Of a DNA stretch of 64,000 nucleotides, positions 26,818-35,547 are shown piece after piece. The translations under genes and the position numbers were made by a program. Numbering within the stretch: position 1 is the first letter of the stretch; each line of letters opens with the position of its first letter. Under the pieces are notes generated by a model. That model saw nothing but the letters and a program-made list of their open reading frames with translations. It made no database searches and was not told where the DNA came from. The stretch covers positions 1 to 64,000 of the forward strand of contig CAKZMU010000015.1 of assembly GCA_937129145.1 (NCBI GenBank), given 5' to 3'. Source of the DNA: an uncultured Lacinutrix sp. (GTDB lineage Bacteria > Bacteroidota > Bacteroidia > Flavobacteriales > Flavobacteriaceae).

Positions 26818-28131
26818 CTAATATTTTAACCATTTATACAGCTCTTTATAGCTTGGTTTTTTACCATACATTAAAATGCCTACACGATAAATTTTGGCAG
26901 CAAACCAAACTGTAAACATAAAGGTACCAATTAATAATAATACCGAAACCACTTGTTGCCAAATAGGCACTCCAAACGGAATGCGCATTAGCATGACCAC
27001 TGGAGAGGTAAGTGGTATAAATGAAAATACAGTAGAAACCGTACCATGAGGGTCTTCAATAACCGTGAAAATACCTACATATACTGCTAAAATTAACGGC
27101 ATTAAAATTGGCAACATAAATTGTTGGGTATCTGTTTCATTATCCACAGCAGCTCCAATAGCAGCATATAGAGAACTATACAATAAATAACCACCAATAA
27201 AAAACAATAAAAACATGATTATTAGATTAGTGAGTGGTAAATTATAAATAGCACTCATTAAACTTTGAATTTTCATGTCGCCACCTTGAGCTTCCATAGC
27301 TTGTTGCATCATTTCTTGTTGTGGTGCCTGCATTTCTGCCATGTTTATTCCAAATATAGCAGAAACTACCATCATTAAAACACCACCAAGAATAATCCAA
27401 ATAACAAACTGTGTAATTCCTGCTAACGATGTCCCAATAATTTTCCCAAGCATTAGTTGCACTGGTTTTACTGACGAAATAATAACTTCAATAATCCTAC
27501 TGGTTTTTTCTTCAATGACACTTCGCATAATCATGTTGCCATAAATAATGATGAACATGAACAACATATAGCCAGCAAAACCTCCGAAAATGAGTTTTAC
27601 TACATTATCAATTTTTGATGTTTTTTCTCCTAAAAAACTTTCTTGAACAATGTTTATTCTAGCTTTTGATGATTTTAATTTCTCAGTATCTACACCCTGT
27701 TCTTGCAGCTTTAAATCGGTAAACTCTTTTTCTAGCTTACTTTCTAAACCTTCCATTAACGTTATTGAAGGTGTGTCTTTTGAATAAAACTTTATGCCTT
27801 CCAGAATAGCATCGATATTTTCTCCTTTAGAAATATGAAGTAAACCGTATTGTTCTTTTTCTTCAACTTGTTTTTTAGCATCGTCTATGGTCACTTCACT
27901 TAAAATGACATAGTTTGTATTCTCAGTACTTTTAAAAATACTTTCAACCATTCCTGATTCATCCAAAATCGAAATTGTTCTCTGCTTACTGCTATTAAGT
28001 TGCGATAAATAGGCAACCACAGCAATAAGTACTATCATGATTATTGGACTTAAAATAGTCATGATTATGAACGATTTGTTTTTAACTTTAGTTAAATACT
28101 CGCGTTTTATAATTAATGGTAAATGGTTCAT
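26818..28131 (-). CDS. ABC-2-type exporter permease, NatB-like
   Basis: The 437-residue membrane protein has an N-terminal helix (SFIIMTILSPIIMIVLIAVVAY), a long extracytoplasmic region of about 130 residues, and five to six C-terminal helices, with the mark RSVIEEKTSRIIEVIISSVKP characteristic of NatB/ABC2_membrane_3 permeases. NatB with NatA exports sodium in Bacillus; the substrate here is not shown. The start lies two bases after the stop of the ATPase gene, so both are co-expressed. Confidence 0.9.
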   Translation of the reverse strand: MNHLPLIIKREYLTKVKNKSFIIMTILSPIIMIVLIAVVAYLSQLNSSKQRTISILDESGMVESIFKSTENTNYVILSEVTIDDAKKQVEEKEQYGLLHISKGENIDAILEGIKFYSKDTPSITLMEGLESKLEKEFTDLKLQEQGVDTEKLKSSKARINIVQESFLGEKTSKIDNVVKLIFGGFAGYMLFMFIIIYGNMIMRSVIEEKTSRIIEVIISSVKPVQLMLGKIIGTSLAGITQFVIWIILGGVLMMVVSAIFGINMAEMQAPQQEMMQQAMEAQGGDMKIQSLMSAIYNLPLTNLIIMFLLFFIGGYLLYSSLYAAIGAAVDNETDTQQFMLPILMPLILAVYVGIFTVIEDPHGTVSTVFSFIPLTSPVVMLMRIPFGVPIWQQVVSVLLLIGTFMFTVWFAAKIYRVGILMYGKKPSYKELYKWLKY

Positions 28132-28133
28132 AA

Positions 28134-29060
28134 TTAACTATTCTTAACGGTTTGAATAAATATATCGTTGGCAGTTGGCACCAACTCATTAAAATGATTT
28201 ACCTCAGCTTTAGAAGTTAAAAATCCTAGCAAATCGTTTGATGTATCGTTATTATTAAGCTTTATTTTCAATTTTAAATCGTCGTTTAACGATTTATAAT
28301 CTGCTTTAGAAACTTCAAATTTTTCTTTTATCAAATTGGTTAATTCAGCTTCATTATTGGTTACCAAACCAACTTCGAACGTATTGGTTTTAAACTCTCT
28401 TTTTATATCCTGAAGTTTTCCATCCAACACCTTATTAGATTCATGAATCAACGCAATATGGTCGCATAATTCTTCTACCGACTCCATACGGTGTGTAGAA
28501 AAAATAACGGTGGCGCCTTCATCTCTTAATTGCAGAATCTCATCTTTAATCAAGTTTGCGTTTATAGGGTCGAAACCTGAAAAAGGTTCATCAAAAATCA
28601 ATAACTTAGGTTGGTGAAGTACAGTAACGACAAACTGTATTTTTTGTGCCATACCTTTAGATAGTTCTTGGATTTTTTTATTCCACCAATCGCCTATTTC
28701 CAATTTTTCAAACCAATATTTTAAACGTGTTTTGGCTTCACTCTTACTCATTCCTTTTAACTGAGCTAAGTATAGAGCTTGCTCACCTACTTTCATGGAT
28801 TTGTATAAACCACGTTCTTCTGGCAAGTAACCAATATCTTTAATATGATGCGATTGCAATGGTTGTCCATCTAACAAAACACTACCAGTATCTGGCATTG
28901 TTATTTGATTAATCACTCTAATTAATGTTGTTTTTCCTGCGCCATTAGGCCCTAATAATCCAAAAATGCTTCCTTTTGGCACTTCAATGGATACATTATT
29001 TAAAGCTGTAAAATCTCCGAATTTTTTAGAGACCGAATTGGCCACTAATAAGTTATTCAT
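28134..29060 (-). CDS. ABC exporter ATPase, NatA-like
   Basis: All ATPase motifs are present: Walker A GPNGAGKTT, signature ELSKGMAQKIQ, Walker B LLIFDEPFSGFD, and the H-loop STHRM. The C-terminal ~80 residues (after about 225) form the extra domain found in NatA/DrrA-type proteins. The signature has the variant LSKGM instead of LSGGQ, common in this subfamily. It starts a four-gene operon (ATPase, permease, MscS channel, response regulator). Confidence 0.92.
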   Translation of the reverse strand: MNNLLVANSVSKKFGDFTALNNVSIEVPKGSIFGLLGPNGAGKTTLIRVINQITMPDTGSVLLDGQPLQSHHIKDIGYLPEERGLYKSMKVGEQALYLAQLKGMSKSEAKTRLKYWFEKLEIGDWWNKKIQELSKGMAQKIQFVVTVLHQPKLLIFDEPFSGFDPINANLIKDEILQLRDEGATVIFSTHRMESVEELCDHIALIHESNKVLDGKLQDIKREFKTNTFEVGLVTNNEAELTNLIKEKFEVSKADYKSLNDDLKLKIKLNNNDTSNDLLGFLTSKAEVNHFNELVPTANDIFIQTVKNS

Positions 29061-29155
29061 CTAATTTATTTTAGTGTTTAAAAATAAGTCTCGTAAAGAT
29101 ATTAAATGTTACAAGAACTCAATGGTTTTAAGAATAGAATTGTATAAAAACAAAA

Positions 29156-29181
29156 CCCACCCTTAAAAAATTAAGGATGGG
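29156..29181 (-). terminator. candidate terminator after dnaJ
   Basis: CCCACCCTTAA and TTAAGGATGGG pair at 10 of 11 positions around AAAA. On the minus strand the stem is followed by TTTTGTTTTTATA. It lies in the 280-base gap between dnaJ and the ABC operon, which otherwise holds a short CCTAGG-centred dyad near 29218 and no gene that I can see. Confidence 0.65.
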
Positions 29182-29340
29182 AAAAATTGCTATGAAAAAG
29201 AAAAATTACCACTAACCTAGGCTAGTGATATTTCAAATATACTGTTTTTTCTTAAATAATTCTTAAAATGAAACATTATCTTGAATAATGCCGACAACAG
29301 AAAGAAATAGATTAAGTGTAATACTAAAAGATGATTTATG

Positions 29341-30456
29341 TTAAGAGAACATATCTTTCACCTTTTCAAAAAAGGACCTGTCTGAACTTTCTGGTTTAGG
29401 ATTAAAATGCTCATCTTCTCTCATACTTTCAAAAAATTCTTTTTGTTGTTTATTGAGTGTTTTAGGTGTCCAAACGTTAATATGCACTAACAAATCTCCT
29501 TTGCCATAACCGTTAACACTAGGGATTCCCTTGCCTCTTAAACGCAGTATTTTACCAGATTGCACACCAGCTTCTACTTTAATTCTTACTTTTCCTGTAA
29601 CTGTGTCAATTTCTTTCGATGTTCCCAAAACAGCATCAGGGTAGCTTATGTACAAATCGTAATGCAAATTATCGCCTTCACGCTGTAAGGTTGGATGGTC
29701 TTCTTCTGTAATAGCAACGAGCAAATCTCCTGAAATACCATTTCCTGGAGCTTCATTACCTTTTCCAGACACTTTTAATTGCATACCATCTACAACGCCA
29801 GCTGGAATTTTAATAGATACTGTTTCCTCTTCAACAACCAAACCTTGGGCATCTGCGCCTGCTGGTTTTTTATCGATGGTTTGTCCAGCACCTCCACACA
29901 CATTACATGGCGAAGAGGTTTGCATTCTTCCTAAAATAGTATTGGTAACTCTAGTTACTTGACCAGAACCTTGACAAGTTGAACAGGTTTTATAAGTAGT
30001 ACCTTTAGCTTGTTTTCTACGCTTTACTTTTACTTTTTTCTCAACACCATTGGCAATATCTTCAAGCGTTAATTTTACTCTAATACGTAAATTGCTTCCT
30101 TTTACAACACGTTGTCGTTGACCTCCAAATCCTGAAAATCCGCCGCCACCAAAAGCACCTCCGAAAATATCACCAAATTGACTGAAGATATCGTCCATAT
30201 CCATACCTCCGCCTCCAAAGCCTCCAGCACCATCAAACGCTTGGTGACCGTATTGGTCGTAACGCGCTTTTTTATTTGGGTCACTTAAAACCTCGTAAGC
30301 TTCAGCAGCTAATTTAAATTTTTCTTCGGCCTCTTTATTATCTGGGTTCTTATCAGGGTGGTATTTTAAAGCTTGCTTTCTGTAAGCTTTTTTAATTTCA
30401 GCAGCTGATGCGTCTTTACTTAATCCTAGTATTTCGTAATAGTCTTGCTTTGCCAT
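29341..30456 (-). CDS. dnaJ: chaperone DnaJ with a half-size zinc finger
   Basis: DnaJ delivers unfolded clients to DnaK and stimulates its ATPase. The J domain carries HPD (KYHPDKNPD), then a Gly/Phe region ([18 protein letters not shown]). The cysteine-rich domain has only two CxxCxGxG motifs (CSTCQGSG and CNVCGGAG) instead of four, so one zinc centre is present rather than two. The client-binding C-terminal domains are intact (371 residues in total). grpE lies four bases upstream on the same strand. Confidence 0.96.
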   Translation of the reverse strand: MAKQDYYEILGLSKDASAAEIKKAYRKQALKYHPDKNPDNKEAEEKFKLAAEAYEVLSDPNKKARYDQYGHQAFDGAGGFGGGGMDMDDIFSQFGDIFGGAFGGGGFSGFGGQRQRVVKGSNLRIRVKLTLEDIANGVEKKVKVKRRKQAKGTTYKTCSTCQGSGQVTRVTNTILGRMQTSSPCNVCGGAGQTIDKKPAGADAQGLVVEEETVSIKIPAGVVDGMQLKVSGKGNEAPGNGISGDLLVAITEEDHPTLQREGDNLHYDLYISYPDAVLGTSKEIDTVTGKVRIKVEAGVQSGKILRLRGKGIPSVNGYGKGDLLVHINVWTPKTLNKQQKEFFESMREDEHFNPKPESSDRSFFEKVKDMFS

Positions 30457-30460
30457 AAAT

Positions 30461-31000
30461 TTATTGTCCTATAACTACTTTTGGAAACCGAATTACTTTA
30501 TCGCCTAAAGCATATCCTTTTTCTATTACATCTATAATTTTACCTTTTAGGTCTTTACTTGATGCTGGTATTTGCGTAACAGCTTCATGATTATCGGCAT
30601 TAAACACATCTCCTTTTTCAACCTTGATAGGCTTTAGTCCTTTTTGCTCTAAAGTGGTAAGTAGTTTTTGATAAATTAATAATACGCCTTTACGCAATTC
30701 TTCGGCTTCTTTATCCTCATCAATATGCGATAAAGCACGCTCAAAATCATCTAAAACTGGCAACATTGCCAACATTACATCTTCACTAGCTGTTTTAAAT
30801 AATTCTATACGCTCTTTGGCAGTACGACGTTTATAATTTTCGAACTCGGCAAATAATCGCAAAAACTTATCTTTTTCAGATTTTAGCTCTTCTTGCAATT
30901 GCTCTTCAACTGTTTGTTCTGGAGCTTCCTCAACTTGCGTTTCTTGTTGTGCCTCTACTTGCTCTTCTATTGTGTCTTCTTTTTTACTTTTCTTGCTCAT
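30461..31000 (-). CDS. grpE: nucleotide exchange factor GrpE
   Basis: GrpE releases ADP from DnaK. The first ~45 residues are acidic and glutamine-rich ([18 protein letters not shown]), followed by the long coiled coil containing [19 protein letters not shown], the four-helix dimer part and the beta domain with HEAVTQIPA and [17 protein letters not shown]. At 179 residues it is typical. It precedes dnaJ by four bases; dnaK is not in the window. Confidence 0.96.
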   Translation of the reverse strand: MSKKSKKEDTIEEQVEAQQETQVEEAPEQTVEEQLQEELKSEKDKFLRLFAEFENYKRRTAKERIELFKTASEDVMLAMLPVLDDFERALSHIDEDKEAEELRKGVLLIYQKLLTTLEQKGLKPIKVEKGDVFNADNHEAVTQIPASSKDLKGKIIDVIEKGYALGDKVIRFPKVVIGQ

Positions 31001-31036
31001 GTTTTAATAAACTAAAAAATACTTATTTATAGTTGG

Positions 31037-31068
31037 CAAAAGTACTGCCATTATTATTAAAATGTCAA
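31037..31068 (-). promoter_or_regulatory. promoter for grpE-dnaJ
   Basis: On the minus strand TTG (31068-31066), 21 bases and TACTTTTG (31044-31037) fit the Bacteroidota vegetative promoter TTG-N17-23-TAnnTTTG. It is 36 bases before the grpE start. No CIRCE-type inverted repeat was seen. Confidence 0.6.
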
Positions 31069-31131
31069 AATGTCACAAAATATTTTTACATCTTTTTAAC
31101 TATTCTGATTTTACTAATTACTATTTTTGTC

Positions 31132-31139
31132 AAAACACT
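31132..31139 (+). promoter_or_regulatory. -7 promoter element for the YceI gene
   Basis: TATTTTTG matches TAnnTTTG, 16 bases before the ATG at 31156. No convincing TTG is found at -33. Confidence 0.45.
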
Positions 31140-31155
31140 TTAGAAAACAACAACT

Positions 31156-31794
31156 ATGAAAAAATTAACTTTTAAATTTTTTACGATTTTCATGCTAAGT
31201 TTAGCAGTTGTGAGTTGTAAAAACAAAGCGGATGAAGCCAAAACTACTGAAGCTACCGAGGCTACCGAAGCACAAGCTACATCTGTTAAGTATATGGCAA
31301 ACCCAGCAGAATCTACTATTGAATGGGCTGGTTACAAACCAACTGGACAACACAATGGTACAATTAATTTAGAGTCTGGAATTTTTACCATTAATGATGG
31401 TAAAATTGAAAGCGGTACATTTTTAATTGATATGGCTTCTATTAAAGATAATGATGGAAGTGCAAAATTAGAAGGTCATTTAAAAAGTGCTGACTTTTTT
31501 GATGTAGAAAAGCATGCTAGTGCAGCTTTTGAAGTTACTGGTTTTGAAGAGGTTGATGGTAAAACAATGCTTTCTGGTAACTTAACACTAAAGGAAAAGA
31601 AAAACAATGTAACTTTTCCTGTGACAGTATCTGAAGACGGAAACAGTTACACTATCACTAGTGAAATGTTTACCATAGACCGTTCTAAATGGGACGTACA
31701 ATATGGCTCAAAATCGTTTTTCGATAACTTAGGCGATAAGTTTATTAATGATGATATTGAATTAAAAATTACTGTTAAAGCCAGTAAATCGTAA
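31156..31794 (+). CDS. YceI-family lipoprotein
   Basis: YceI proteins are lipocalin-like beta-barrels that bind long isoprenoids or other lipids in the periplasm. A lipobox (SLAVVSCKN) follows the signal peptide, then a threonine/alanine/glutamate-rich linker with a repeated TEATEA unit. The domain shows STIEWAGYKPTGQHNGTI, GTFLIDMASI, LEGHLKSADFFDVEKHASA in part, and GNLTLKEKKNNVTFPV. Length 212 fits. It has its own promoter and a strong terminator, so it is monocistronic. Confidence 0.92.
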   Translation: MKKLTFKFFTIFMLSLAVVSCKNKADEAKTTEATEATEAQATSVKYMANPAESTIEWAGYKPTGQHNGTINLESGIFTINDGKIESGTFLIDMASIKDNDGSAKLEGHLKSADFFDVEKHASAAFEVTGFEEVDGKTMLSGNLTLKEKKNNVTFPVTVSEDGNSYTITSEMFTIDRSKWDVQYGSKSFFDNLGDKFINDDIELKITVKASKS

Positions 31795-31816
31795 TTTATA
31801 AAACCTTAATTTTTTT

Positions 31817-31846
31817 AAAGCCACTCGACATTTGAGTGGCTTTTTT
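31817..31846 (+). terminator. rho-independent terminator after the YceI gene
   Basis: AAAGCCACTC and GAGTGGCTTT form a perfect 10-base stem around seven bases, followed by a run of T to 31846. It ends the YceI transcript. Confidence 0.9.
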
Positions 31847-31932
31847 GCTTTTATTAAGTTAAAACTATCATAAGCAACGCTAACTTTTGCGCATTAAATA
31901 GTACTTTCATCTTAATAAAAATTAAACGTTTA

Positions 31933-32337
31933 GTGATGAAGCACTTTTTTCTATTCATAGCTCTTACAATAAGTTCCATAAGTTTTGCGCAAATTGATGA
32001 CAGAATTACTACTATTGAATTTGTAGAAGTCCTCGATAATAATAAAGAAGAAGCACTTTTTTACTTTCAAAATAATTGGAAAGTGTTGCGTGACAAAGCT
32101 GTAAAAAGAAATTACATACACTCCTACCAACTTCTGGAAACTCCAACTAGTGATGAAGCGCCTTTTCAAATTATGTTAATAACAACTTATCAAAACAAAG
32201 CACAACATGAGCTTAGAGAAGATAATTTTCAAGAATTAGTTAAAGAAAGTGGTGAGCTTAAATTATTAAATAATAAAAAACCTGGAGAGTTTAGGAGAAG
32301 CTTGTTTAGCAAGAATATGGTTAGGCATTGGAATTAA
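31933..32337 (+). CDS. small exported protein, unknown
   Basis: A signal peptide (ending SISFAQ, about residue 19) is followed by some 115 residues that alternate helix and strand, with FVEVLDNNKEEALFYFQNNW and QIMLITTYQNKAQHELRE. The pattern resembles a ferredoxin-like antibiotic-biosynthesis-monooxygenase (ABM/EthD) fold exported to the periplasm, but I see no catalytic signature. It is followed after 12 bases by a lipoprotein gene, so these may form a short operon with the hydrolase genes. Confidence 0.65.
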   Translation: MMKHFFLFIALTISSISFAQIDDRITTIEFVEVLDNNKEEALFYFQNNWKVLRDKAVKRNYIHSYQLLETPTSDEAPFQIMLITTYQNKAQHELREDNFQELVKESGELKLLNNKKPGEFRRSLFSKNMVRHWN

Positions 32338-32349
32338 AATATTAGAAAA

Positions 32350-32997
32350 ATGAAACACCTATTTAATAATTCAGTATTAGGAATATTCGCAACATGCATA
32401 ATAATGCTTGTTAGTTGCGAAAACAAAGAAAATATCGATTTTGAACTCGATAAAATTGAAGTTGTTAACCGTGAAATTTCAAATAAAGCAGAACTCAACT
32501 CTGGCATACTCTCATTAAATGCACAAAAAGGTGATGGATTAGCTATTTTAAAACATGTAGAGTTTGAATCTGGAACTATTTCAATAGACTTTAAAGGAGA
32601 AGATGTCGCTGGCAAAAGCTTTGTTGGGTTAGCTTTTAATATTCAAAACGATTCTACTTACGAGGCAGTCTATTTTAGACCCTTTAATTTTGAGTCTCTT
32701 AAAAAACTAAGTAGAGAGCATAGCATACAATATATTTATCATCCAGATTTTCCATGGAAAACATTACGTACAGAAAAAGAAGGCGTGTTTGAATCAGAGT
32801 TTATTAACCCTCCAAATCCTGACGACTGGTTTTCTATAGAACTCACAATTAATCCAAAAGAGGTAATAGTTACTGATGCACCTTCTGGAGAAATTTTAAT
32901 GAAAGTTGAAAGACTTACTAATCATGTTTCTAATAGCATTGCACTATGGACAGGTCATAATTCCAAAGGCAGTTTTAGAAATTTAAAAATCCATTAA
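32350..32997 (+). CDS. lipoprotein with concanavalin-like beta-sandwich
   Basis: A lipobox (MLVSCENKE) is present. The rest is beta-rich and resembles a LamG/DUF1080-type jelly roll: AILKHVEFESGTISIDFKGE, VGLAFNIQNDSTYEAVYFRP and IALWTGHNSKGSFRNLKI. Such domains often bind carbohydrates but no specificity can be read here. It precedes the alpha/beta hydrolase gene by 11 bases and is probably in the same transcript. Confidence 0.75.
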   Translation: MKHLFNNSVLGIFATCIIMLVSCENKENIDFELDKIEVVNREISNKAELNSGILSLNAQKGDGLAILKHVEFESGTISIDFKGEDVAGKSFVGLAFNIQNDSTYEAVYFRPFNFESLKKLSREHSIQYIYHPDFPWKTLRTEKEGVFESEFINPPNPDDWFSIELTINPKEVIVTDAPSGEILMKVERLTNHVSNSIALWTGHNSKGSFRNLKIH

Positions 32998-33008
32998 ATA
33001 TCAATAGC

Positions 33009-33791
33009 ATGAAACATATTTTTTCCTTTATAGTTTTGTTATTTGTAATAACCTCCTGTAAACAAAGCAATGAAGACATAAAAATCGAGGTTAAAAAAAA
33101 TGAAACTGCCGAGGTCTCATTTTATACCAAAGACAGTTTAAAAATTTATGGCGATTTATTCATAATCAATAAATCAGCGCCAACTATTCTATTATTCCAT
33201 CAAGGTGGCGCCAACTCAAGAGGTGAATACAACACTATCGTTCCTATTTTAAAAGAAGAAGGATTTAATGTATTAACTATTGACCAAAGACAAGGTGGAC
33301 AACGTTTTGGAAACTATAATAGAACCATTGCAGAAATATCGAGAAATACTTATGGATATTGCGATGCTTACCCAGATTTAGAAGCAGCTTTAGAGTTTGT
33401 AAAAACATCTAATTTTACAGGAAAGAAAATAGCTTGGGGAAGTAGTTACAGTGCCACCTTAGCAATTAAACTTGCTAGTGAAAATGCGGATGTTATTGAT
33501 GGTGTTTTGGCATTCTCGCCAGCATCTGGCGACCCAATGGAAGGTTGCCGTCCAGAAGAAACTTTAAAAATTTTAAAAACACCTTTACTCCTACTTCGTC
33601 CAGCTAGAGAAGCAGCAATAGAAAGTGTGCAAAACCAACTGGCTCTAGCAAAAGAATATAATCACGAAACTTATGTAGCCAAAAATGGTGTTCATGGTTC
33701 GTCTATGTTAGTTGAAGATAGGGTTGGGAATTCTGTTGATGAAAATTGGACTGTTGTTAAGGCTTTTTTAGGAAAATTTAAAAAAGAGTAA
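33009..33791 (+). CDS. alpha/beta hydrolase lipoprotein, dienelactone-hydrolase-like
   Basis: A lipobox (VITSCKQS) is followed by an alpha/beta hydrolase core: oxyanion region FHQGGANSRGEY, the GxSx nucleophile elbow AWGSSYSATLA with the second serine as the likely nucleophile, an acid near LLLLRPARE and the late histidine NGVHGSSM. It would act at the membrane surface on esters or lactones. Substrate unknown. It is followed after 32 bases by a second, unrelated-looking hydrolase gene. Confidence 0.8.
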   Translation: MKHIFSFIVLLFVITSCKQSNEDIKIEVKKNETAEVSFYTKDSLKIYGDLFIINKSAPTILLFHQGGANSRGEYNTIVPILKEEGFNVLTIDQRQGGQRFGNYNRTIAEISRNTYGYCDAYPDLEAALEFVKTSNFTGKKIAWGSSYSATLAIKLASENADVIDGVLAFSPASGDPMEGCRPEETLKILKTPLLLLRPAREAAIESVQNQLALAKEYNHETYVAKNGVHGSSMLVEDRVGNSVDENWTVVKAFLGKFKKE

Positions 33792-33823
33792 CTTTAAACA
33801 CTTATTAATCAACTTCAACAAAC

Positions 33824-34753
33824 ATGCAAAAATTAAATATTATCATTCTTATCGTTCTTAGTTTAAGTACATCTATTTATAGCCAAGAAAATGGAACTAA
33901 CATTCAAGAAGAGCTTATTTATGGACGTAAACATGGTATGGCATTAACAATGGCTGTTTTAAAACCTAAAAAACCGAATGGTAAGGGTATAATAAGTGTC
34001 GTAAGTGGAAATTGGATATCTAGTCATGCACACATGAAAAAATATTTCTTGGATGCAGCAAAACCGTTTACTGATAATGGGTATACTGTGTTTCTAACCA
34101 TGCATGGCTCAAATCCTAGGTTTGATATTTCGGAAGCTGCAACTGATATAAAAAGAGCGGTACAATTTGTACGTTATAATGCTGACAAGTTTAATATTGA
34201 CTCTGATAATATTGGTATTACTGGCAGTTCTTCTGGCGGACACTTATCATTACTGATTGGCACATCAGACGATACTAAAAACATAGAATCTGAAGACCCA
34301 GTAGCAAGAGTATCGTCAAAAGTACAGGCAGTTGCTGTTTTCTATCCTCCAACCGATTTTTTAAATTGGGGACAATCGGGAGGTTATATGAATTATCTAC
34401 AGTATGGAGATCTTCTTGCACAAAGTGGTGTTTTAGGTGCACTAAAATTTAATATGTTTAATGAAGCAAAATTTGTATATGAAGTCGTAGATAATCCGGA
34501 AAAACTAAAAGAAGTTTCTAAATCTGTATCTCCTGCACAATTAATTACTAGTGATGATGCACCAACTTATATCATACATGGAGATAAAGACACTACTGTC
34601 CCCTTACAACAATCAACAATACTTCAAGAAAAGTTTGACAATATTAAGCTTCCTTTCGAACTAATAATTGTCCCAGGTGCAGATCATGGCTGGGAAAATA
34701 TGAATAAAGATCGTTTGAAATTTGTTAAATGGTTTGATAAACATTTAAATTAG
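33824..34753 (+). CDS. secreted alpha/beta hydrolase
   Basis: A signal peptide (ending SIYSQE, about residue 20) precedes an esterase/peptidase-type alpha/beta hydrolase. The nucleophile elbow is GITGSSSGGHLSL, the acid is in IIHGDKDTTVPL and the histidine in PGADHGWENM, giving a complete Ser-Asp-His triad. The family includes esterases and dipeptidyl-peptidase-like enzymes; the substrate is unknown. It ends the small cluster of exported hydrolases. Confidence 0.85.
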   Translation: MQKLNIIILIVLSLSTSIYSQENGTNIQEELIYGRKHGMALTMAVLKPKKPNGKGIISVVSGNWISSHAHMKKYFLDAAKPFTDNGYTVFLTMHGSNPRFDISEAATDIKRAVQFVRYNADKFNIDSDNIGITGSSSGGHLSLLIGTSDDTKNIESEDPVARVSSKVQAVAVFYPPTDFLNWGQSGGYMNYLQYGDLLAQSGVLGALKFNMFNEAKFVYEVVDNPEKLKEVSKSVSPAQLITSDDAPTYIIHGDKDTTVPLQQSTILQEKFDNIKLPFELIIVPGADHGWENMNKDRLKFVKWFDKHLN

Positions 34754-34858
34754 AATACTAAAGTTAAGAGTTTTTAAAGCTAGGCTTTGTAAGAAAAAAA
34801 CAGTAATACGCTTTTAACGAAATTTAAAAAAAATTCTAGTATACAACATTAAGACAAA

Positions 34859-35419
34859 GTGAGCATCATTAAAAACATAAGAGAAAAATTAGGGTTTACC
34901 CAATTAAAGTTGGCTAAAAAATCTGGCTTATCACTAAGAACTATTCAACGTTTAGAATCCACTAATAAAGAGCCTAAAGGCTATACTTTAGCCGTACTAT
35001 CTAATGTTTTTAATATTGAGCCATTAGAACTTCAAGGCAAATTTAAAAGCATTGAGCAAACAAAGGAGGATGAGGCCACATCTATTAGACTAATTAACTT
35101 ATCGGTTTTATCGTTTTTAGGCATCCCTTTTGGTAATATTATTTTTCCATTTATACTCTGGAGGAGAAACCGTAAATCAAAATTTCTTGATGAAATGGGA
35201 AGGCGTATTGTTAATTTTCAAATTATGTTCTCTATTGTGCTTTCTGCGCTTCTTTGCATTTCCCCTTTTATTGGTCGCACATTTTTTTCAAATGCTCCAA
35301 TAATACTAATCGTTTTGTTTATGGCATATGCTTTTAATATTCTTATTGTTTTCCGTATTGCTATGAAATTACAACACAATAACTTCGATTTTCTAAATAG
35401 TCCGCTTCGCTTAATATAA
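34859..35419 (+). CDS. XRE-family regulator fused to a DUF4870 membrane domain
   Basis: Residues 1-60 are an XRE helix-turn-helix (REKLGFTQLKLAKKSGLSLR, TIQRLES, GYTLAVLSNVF). The remaining 110 residues contain three to four helices of the DUF4870 type (PFGNIIFPFILWRRNR, RRIVNFQIMFSIVLSALL). The start is GTG at 34859. This layout ties a DNA-binding domain to the membrane. It precedes the retropepsin-like gene pair by 128 bases, on the same strand, and may control it. Confidence 0.85.
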   Translation: MSIIKNIREKLGFTQLKLAKKSGLSLRTIQRLESTNKEPKGYTLAVLSNVFNIEPLELQGKFKSIEQTKEDEATSIRLINLSVLSFLGIPFGNIIFPFILWRRNRKSKFLDEMGRRIVNFQIMFSIVLSALLCISPFIGRTFFSNAPIILIVLFMAYAFNILIVFRIAMKLQHNNFDFLNSPLRLI

Positions 35420-35498
35420 TACAAAAACAGGAAATTGGCGTAAAATTGGCGGTAAAAATAGCCTAACTATTAAGTTGTTTTAATCTTTATTTGTGCAA

Positions 35499-35518
35499 TT
35501 GGGTTTTCTAAAACCCAA
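35499..35518 (+). promoter_or_regulatory. 20-bp palindrome before the retropepsin-like gene pair
   Basis: TTGGGTTTTCTAAAACCCAA has perfect nine-base arms around two bases, 29 bases before the ATG at 35548. The very short spacer argues for a protein-binding site rather than an RNA hairpin. The XRE regulator just upstream is the nearest candidate to bind it. Confidence 0.4.
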
Positions 35519-35547
35519 ACTTTCATCACATCAAAAATTACACAATC

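Noticed and set aside
31001-31155. CIRCE or other heat-shock operator before grpE
   Set aside because: No inverted repeat of the CIRCE type is present; only a housekeeping promoter pattern is seen.
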